DNA of 64,000 bases. Source: Streptomyces sp. LBL. GTDB lineage: Bacteria; Actinomycetota; Actinomycetes; Streptomycetales; Streptomycetaceae. The notes under the pieces were generated by a model. That model saw only the letters and a program-made list of their open reading frames with translations, searched no databases and was not told where the DNA came from. The position numbers and the translations under genes were made by a program. The stretch is from NCBI RefSeq assembly GCF_029893585.1, contig NZ_JARXYX010000014.1, positions 143,427 to 207,426 of the forward strand, read 5' to 3'. Shown here piece by piece: positions 59,885-64,000 of the stretch (positions within the stretch are counted from its first letter, which is position 1; the number at the start of each line of letters is the position of its first letter).

Positions 59885-60375
59885 GGCCCCACCGTGCCCT
59901 GTACTTCACCTACGTCTCGGGTCTCTCCATCACCCAGGTCGGCACTCTCGTCGCCGCGGCGGGGCCATCGGCATCGCCGGCGCACCGATCGGCGGGCGCA
60001 TCGCCGACCGCGTCCCCCACACCCGCGCCCTGCCGGACCTCCAACTGCTCGGCGCCCTGGCCTCCCTCGCCCGTGTCGGCGGCCACCTTCACCATGGCCG
60101 AGATGCCGCATGCCACCGTGTCCTGGGAACTGTCCGTCGCCCTCGCCCCCGACGCCGCCCTGGGCTCCTACCTCGGGGTCCACGGCCTCGCCCAGTCCGC
60201 CCAGCGCAGCATCGGACCACTCGCCGTCACCACTGCCATCGCCAACGGTCCCTCCGGCTGGACTGCCTTCGGCGCCATCATTGCTGTGACCTGCATAATT
60301 CAGCACCGGCTCGTCCGCGACCGCCTTGCAGGGACCCCATTGTCAGTGCCGCCAGTTACTGTGAGTGAGCATTGA
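59885..60375 (+). pseudogene. MFS transporter fragment, truncated and frameshifted
   Basis: From about 59890 one frame reads HRALYFTYVSGLSITQVGTL (end of helix 1 to helix 2 of an MFS exporter), then about 59957-60078 the next frame continues GAIGIAGAPIGGRIADRVPH and LQLLGALASLARVGG, then the first frame resumes with LGSYLGVHGLAQSAQRSIGP to the end (VPPVTVSEH). Thus two frame changes and missing 5' and central parts. The gene faced the MocR fragment. Confidence 0.75.
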
Positions 60376-60399
60376 TCGACTGCGCACAGGGGGAAAAAA

Positions 60400-61293
60400 A
60401 TGGCGCACACCCAGCACCAGACCATGCGACGCGTCCTGCGCCGCGAAATCGCCGGCACCATCGGTCTGCTCACCGACGAGCACGACTTCCGCGCGATGCG
60501 GCGCTACCGCACCTTCGCCTTCGACGACCACAAGACCTATCTGCAACAGGTCGAAGATCTCCTCAGGACCCGCGCCGCACAGGGCAGCCACACCACCGTC
60601 GCCCTCTTCGACCCACAGGAGTACGCCGAATTCTGCGCGGACGCAGGCCTGGACCCTGACATCCCGTCGAGCCGCACCCGCTTCACCGCAGAGCTCGCCG
60701 GCACCGGCCCGACCATCCCGTACGACGGCCGGCCCCTGACCGAACTCGTACCAGCCCTCGTGGACGAAGCCGTACGACAAGCCACCTGGGAGTACGCGAA
60801 CACGCTTCTGGCCCGCCTGGGCTCGTGCGCCTCCTGCAGCGAGGACATCGGCCGCGGGGCCTTCGTCCGCGCCTCACACCTGCTCGTCCGTATCCTCGAC
60901 ACCGCCCACCCGGGCAACCGCCACCTCGTCTGCAGCGTCACCGGCACTCCGGAGACCCTCGTCTCCGTGCTCCACGCAGACGAGGACGCCGACGGCGCCA
61001 CCCAACTCGACGAGGCCGAAGCCCTGGAGTTCACCACCGTCCTGGCCCTCGGCCTTGCCACCCACAGCCCCGGTGGCCTCGTCATGCGCACCAGCGCCCC
61101 GGGCACTCCGGACCGCATCTACGGCTGGCGCCTGCGCGGCGAAGGCCTCGAACCCCTCACGGCCGGCGAGGTCTTCGACGCCTACTGCACCGACATCGAC
61201 TCCGGCGACCTCATCTCCCCGGAATCGGATGTCGACTATTGCGTGCCACCCGACCTCGGAGACACGGGACAGCCGACGGGACACCGCCACTGA
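60400..61293 (+). CDS. Hypothetical protein (297 aa)
   Basis: A soluble acidic protein with an N-terminal helical part (RRVLRREIAGTIGLLTDEHD, FDDHKTYLQQVEDLLRTRAA), a middle segment with SCASCSEDIGRGAF (a CxxC pair), and a C-terminal half with LEFTTVLALGLATHSPGGLV and a YGWRLRGEGLEPL strand. I cannot place it in a family. It ends at a terminator shared with ptsI. The start is the first ATG after GGGGGAAAAA, a purine-rich site. Confidence 0.7.
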   Translation: MAHTQHQTMRRVLRREIAGTIGLLTDEHDFRAMRRYRTFAFDDHKTYLQQVEDLLRTRAAQGSHTTVALFDPQEYAEFCADAGLDPDIPSSRTRFTAELAGTGPTIPYDGRPLTELVPALVDEAVRQATWEYANTLLARLGSCASCSEDIGRGAFVRASHLLVRILDTAHPGNRHLVCSVTGTPETLVSVLHADEDADGATQLDEAEALEFTTVLALGLATHSPGGLVMRTSAPGTPDRIYGWRLRGEGLEPLTAGEVFDAYCTDIDSGDLISPESDVDYCVPPDLGDTGQPTGHRH

Positions 61294-61299
61294 ATGCCT

Positions 61300-61333
61300 G
61301 AGGGGCACCCCACCCGCAGGTGGAGTGCCCCTC
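61300..61333. terminator. Terminator between the hypothetical gene and ptsI
   Basis: GAGGGGCACCCCACC and GGTGGAGTGCCCCTC pair with one G-U wobble across a 4-base loop, between two converging genes. It can serve both directions. Confidence 0.8.
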
Positions 61334-61361
61334 GGAGACGGCCGACGGCGGCTTGGGCCGA

Positions 61362-63032
61362 CTACTCGCCGGACAGCACCGCCTGAGCAGCGTTGCGCGC
61401 CGCCTCGGCGCTGTCCGTGGCCCGCGCGGCCGCCGCGGCACGCTCACACTGCGCCAGCGTGTACTTCGCCAGCGTCGCCCGGACATAAGGAAGAGAAGCC
61501 GCTCCCATGGAAAGCGAGGTGACCCCCAGACCGATCAGCACACACGCGAGCAGCGGGTCGGAGGCCGCTTCACCGCAGACACCACAGCTCTTGCCCTCGG
61601 CCTTCGCCGCCTCGGCGGACAGCGCGACCAGGTCGAGCAGCGCTGGCTGCCACGGATCCTGCAGACGCGACACCGCACCGACCTGACGGTCCGCGGCGAA
61701 GGTGTACTGCGCGAGGTCGTTGGTCCCCAGCGAAAGGAACTCGACCTCCTGCAGGATCGAGCGCGCCCGCAGTGCGGCGGACGGGATCTCGACCATCGCA
61801 CCGAACTTCGCCCGCAACCCCGCCTCACGGCACGCGTCGGCGAACGCCTTGGCGTCCGCGCGGTCCGCGACCATGGGAGCCATGACGTCCAGATGGACCG
61901 GCAGCCCCTCGGCGGCCTTGGCCAGCGCCGTCAACTGTGTGCGCAGCACGTCCGGATGGTCGAGCAGCGTCCGCAGCCCACGCACGCCCAGCGCCGGGTT
62001 CGGCTCGTCGCCCGGACTGAGGAAGTCCAGCGGCTTGTCCGCACCAGCGTCCAGCACCCGCACGACGACACGCCCCTCGGGGAACGCCTCGAGGACCTGC
62101 CGGTAGGCCTCGACCTGCTTCTCCTCCGACGGAGCGTTCTTGCTGTCGTCGAGAAAGAGGAACTCGGTACGGAACAGACCGACGCCTTCGGCCCCGGCCT
62201 CGACCGCCGCAGGTACGTCGGCCGGACCGCCGACGTTGGCCAGCAGCGGCACCTTGTGACCGTCGGACGTGGCACCCGGACCCGTCGAAGCGGCCAGCGC
62301 GGCCTTGCGCTCGGCGGCCGCGGCCGCCATCCGCGCCTTCTTCTCCTCGCTGGGGTTCACGAAGATCTCACCGGTACTGCCATCCACGGCGATCATCGTG
62401 CCCTCAGCCAGCTCCCCGGCACCGGGCAGCGCCACCACGGCCGGCACGCCGAGCGCCCGCGCCAGAATCGCGCTGTGGCTGGTCGGCCCGCCCTCCTCGG
62501 TGACGAAACCGAGCACCAGAGCCGGGTCCAGCAGCGCCGTGTCGGCCGGCGCGAGGTCACGCGCGATAAGGACATACGGCTCGTCACTGTCCGGCACACC
62601 GGGCATCGGCACCCCGAGCAACCGGGCGACGATACGATTCCGCACGTCATCGAGGTCGGCCACGCGACCGGCGAGGTACTCACCGGCCCCGGCCAGCAGC
62701 GCACGGTAGGCGGCGAAGGCGTCGTACACCGCACGCTCGGCCGTGCTTCCCACCGCGATACGGCGGTCCACGTCCGCCATCAACTCGGGGTCCTGGGCCA
62801 TCATGGCCTGCGCCTCGAGCACCGCCTGGGCTTCGCCCCCCGCCAGATTGCCGCGCGCCATCAGGTCGGCCGCCACAGCTTCCACGGCCTTGCGGGCGCG
62901 CCCCTGTTCGCGCTCCGCGTCCTCTGCCCGGATCTGCTTGGCAGGCGGCTCCAGCACCGCCGTTCCCATGTGCCGAACCTCGCCGATCGCCACTCCGTGG
63001 CTCACACCGACGCCTCGCAGCGTTGTCTCCAT
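61362..63032 (-). CDS. ptsI: PTS enzyme I (phosphoenolpyruvate-protein phosphotransferase)
   Basis: A 556-aa enzyme I. The phosphorylated histidine is H186 in GGPTSHSAILARALGVPAVV, and the PEP-binding barrel has GVGLFRTEFLFLD, LGVRGLRTLLDHPDVLRTQL, MVEIPSAAL, FLSLGTNDLAQYTFAADRQV and SCGVCGEAASDP. It takes phosphate from PEP to HPr, powering sugar uptake systems such as that for GlcNAc in Streptomyces. The crr gene lies 78 bases upstream on the same strand, so they form an operon. Confidence 0.97.
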   Translation of the reverse strand: METTLRGVGVSHGVAIGEVRHMGTAVLEPPAKQIRAEDAEREQGRARKAVEAVAADLMARGNLAGGEAQAVLEAQAMMAQDPELMADVDRRIAVGSTAERAVYDAFAAYRALLAGAGEYLAGRVADLDDVRNRIVARLLGVPMPGVPDSDEPYVLIARDLAPADTALLDPALVLGFVTEEGGPTSHSAILARALGVPAVVALPGAGELAEGTMIAVDGSTGEIFVNPSEEKKARMAAAAAERKAALAASTGPGATSDGHKVPLLANVGGPADVPAAVEAGAEGVGLFRTEFLFLDDSKNAPSEEKQVEAYRQVLEAFPEGRVVVRVLDAGADKPLDFLSPGDEPNPALGVRGLRTLLDHPDVLRTQLTALAKAAEGLPVHLDVMAPMVADRADAKAFADACREAGLRAKFGAMVEIPSAALRARSILQEVEFLSLGTNDLAQYTFAADRQVGAVSRLQDPWQPALLDLVALSAEAAKAEGKSCGVCGEAASDPLLACVLIGLGVTSLSMGAASLPYVRATLAKYTLAQCERAAAAARATDSAEAARNAAQAVLSGE

Positions 63033-63110
63033 CTCACCCGTCTCCGATAGTGCGGCGGGTCCCGCCGCCGCGGTGGTTGTCCCTGCGTGCCGTCCTACGA
63101 GGGCGTTATG

Positions 63111-63560
63111 TCAATTCCAGACGAAGAGAGTGTCGCCTGTCTTCACATCGCCGTCCTCACGGAGTTCGGCGAGCGCCTCGGCCGTCGCTTCGAGAGCCAC
63201 GACGGGACAGACGGGAGATTTGCCGACGGTCTCCACCGCGGCCGGGTTCCAGCGCACCACGCTCTGGCCGCGCGCAACGGTGTCGCCCTTGTTCACGAGC
63301 AACTCGAAGCCCTCTCCGTTGAGTTGCACGGTGTCGATGCCGAGGTGGGTGAGTACACCGCGGCCCTGCGCGTCGACCACGACGAAGGCGTGCGGGTGCA
63401 GCGAGACGATGACTCCGTCCAGGGGCGACACAGCCTCGGAGGGCTCACGCACGGGGTCGATGGCCGTCCCCGGGCCGACCATGGCCCCGGAGAAGACCGG
63501 ATCCGGCACTGCGGCCAGTCCGATGGCGCGTCCGGCAAGAGGGGACTGCACGGTGGTCAT
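63111..63560 (-). CDS. crr: PTS IIA component, glucose type (Crr)
   Basis: A 149-aa EIIA-Glc-type protein: SPLAGRAIGLAAVPDPVFSG, LHPHAFVVVDAQG (H57) and VLTHLGIDTVQLNGEGFELL (phosphorylated H72). It receives phosphate from HPr and passes it to membrane IIB/IIC components. Standalone crr beside ptsI is the arrangement known from Streptomyces. Its promoter should lie in 63561-63660. Confidence 0.95.
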   Translation of the reverse strand: MTTVQSPLAGRAIGLAAVPDPVFSGAMVGPGTAIDPVREPSEAVSPLDGVIVSLHPHAFVVVDAQGRGVLTHLGIDTVQLNGEGFELLVNKGDTVARGQSVVRWNPAAVETVGKSPVCPVVALEATAEALAELREDGDVKTGDTLFVWN

Positions 63561-63701
63561 GGGAAGCCTCCCAGGGGTGGAGATCCGTATGCTCCGTCGC
63601 TACCTGTCCCGGACGGCGCACTGTTCAGCAGCGTATGTCACCTGTAGTACCGGTTCGGCGCGGGCGTACGGCTGATGGTCCAGACCATAGCCGCAATCAA
63701 T

Positions 63702-64000
63702 TTGCACCCGTCTCACGGCCCCGTGTACAGTCGGACCCCTGCTCGGGACGGCGCGAAGCAACCCTGCGCCTTAGTCCAGCAGCACCCAGCTTGTCAGATC
63801 CTATCTCAGGGTCACTTTCTGCATGCCTGCAGAACGGTGGTCAGAGGGCCGGAAAAACACTGATAGAGTTTGGAACACCGAAGGGAAGCGCCCGGAGGAA
63901 AGCCGCGAGAGAGTCTCTCGGGTGAGTACAAAGGAAGCGTCCGTTCCTTGAGAACTCAACAGCGTGCCAAAAGTCAACGCCAGATATGTTGATACCCCGT
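63702..64000 (+). promoter_or_regulatory. Leader and promoters of an rRNA operon
   Basis: TTGCAC (63702-63707), an 18-base spacer and TACAGT (63726-63731) form one promoter; a second -10 candidate is TAGAGT (63864-63869). Then come the palindrome CGAGAGAGTCTCTCG (63906-63920) and CCTTGAGAACTCAACAGCGT with GCCAAAAGTCAACGCC near 63947-63982, the box A-like/processing sequences that precede 16S rRNA in Streptomyces. The 16S gene itself should begin just beyond the window. Confidence 0.85.

Noticed and set aside
58795..60306. A single 503-aa protein with an aminotransferase domain and a novel N-terminus
   Set aside because: The N-terminal 140 residues are the antisense of an MFS gene fragment, so this is read-through, not a fusion.

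Overview
The window is about 72% GC with the codon bias, GTG starts, 4-bp ATGA/GTGA overlaps and gene families of a Streptomyces chromosome. rbpA-fxsA-ppm1, the ptsI-crr pair next to acetoacetate-CoA ligase, a cvn conservon and an rRNA-operon leader at the right edge all point there. I see no tRNA, CRISPR array, insertion sequence, integrase or prophage.

Layout. 1-6.3 kb holds an acyl-CoA dehydrogenase tail, small hypotheticals, an Lrp/AsnC regulator, an amidohydrolase and the ppm1-fxsA / rbpA block, with a textbook sigma-R promoter before rbpA. 6.4-18.5 kb holds an MFS exporter, a glycerophosphodiesterase, a MocR regulator beside a truncated yczE, an FtsK-like ATPase with a small membrane partner, an ankyrin protein, a HEAT-repeat protein, two GT4 glycosyltransferases and a GDSL hydrolase. 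18.5-22.8 kb is a 5-oxoprolinase (pxpCBA) operon with a DUF1445 hydro-lyase, divergent from a GntR regulator; a palindrome fills the spacer of the operon promoter. 22.9-30.1 kb is a three-gene SMC-like system (kleisin-like, MukE-like, 1541-aa coiled-coil ATPase) laid out like Wadjet JetABC or MukFEB but with no JetD nuclease.

30.2-41 kb is a glycine betaine demethylation locus: Rieske oxygenase, dimethylglycine dehydrogenase/GcvT fusion, monomeric sarcosine oxidase, mycothiol-dependent formaldehyde dehydrogenase, IclR regulator, Rieske ferredoxin and ferredoxin reductase. 42.1-50.8 kb carries conservon genes cvnA, cvnB and cvnC, then a carnitine operon (dehydrogenase, dehydrocarnitine cleavage enzyme, thioesterase) with its own IclR regulator, then a cvnD-like GTPase. 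The carnitine operon should yield glycine betaine, the substrate of the first locus, so the two sets form one predicted path from carnitine to glycine. 51-63.6 kb has a thiolase/DUF35 pair, a VanX-type peptidase, a NUDIX hydrolase, a GH31 glucosidase, acetoacetate-CoA ligase, a deletion scar joining a MocR gene and an MFS gene, and crr-ptsI. The last 300 bases are the leader of an rRNA operon.

Two themes recur. First, at least seven loci look gutted by large deletions: yczE, two MFS transporters, an APC permease, an aldehyde dehydrogenase, a metallo-beta-lactamase and a hydantoinase/5-oxoprolinase. Several keep an open frame and still overlap the start of the next gene. Second, short tandem repeats have expanded inside genes (FtsK-like tail, GDSL insertion, PxpB tail, dimethylglycine dehydrogenase N-terminus, CvnA tail) and between genes. 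All family assignments come from reading the translations, not from database searches.
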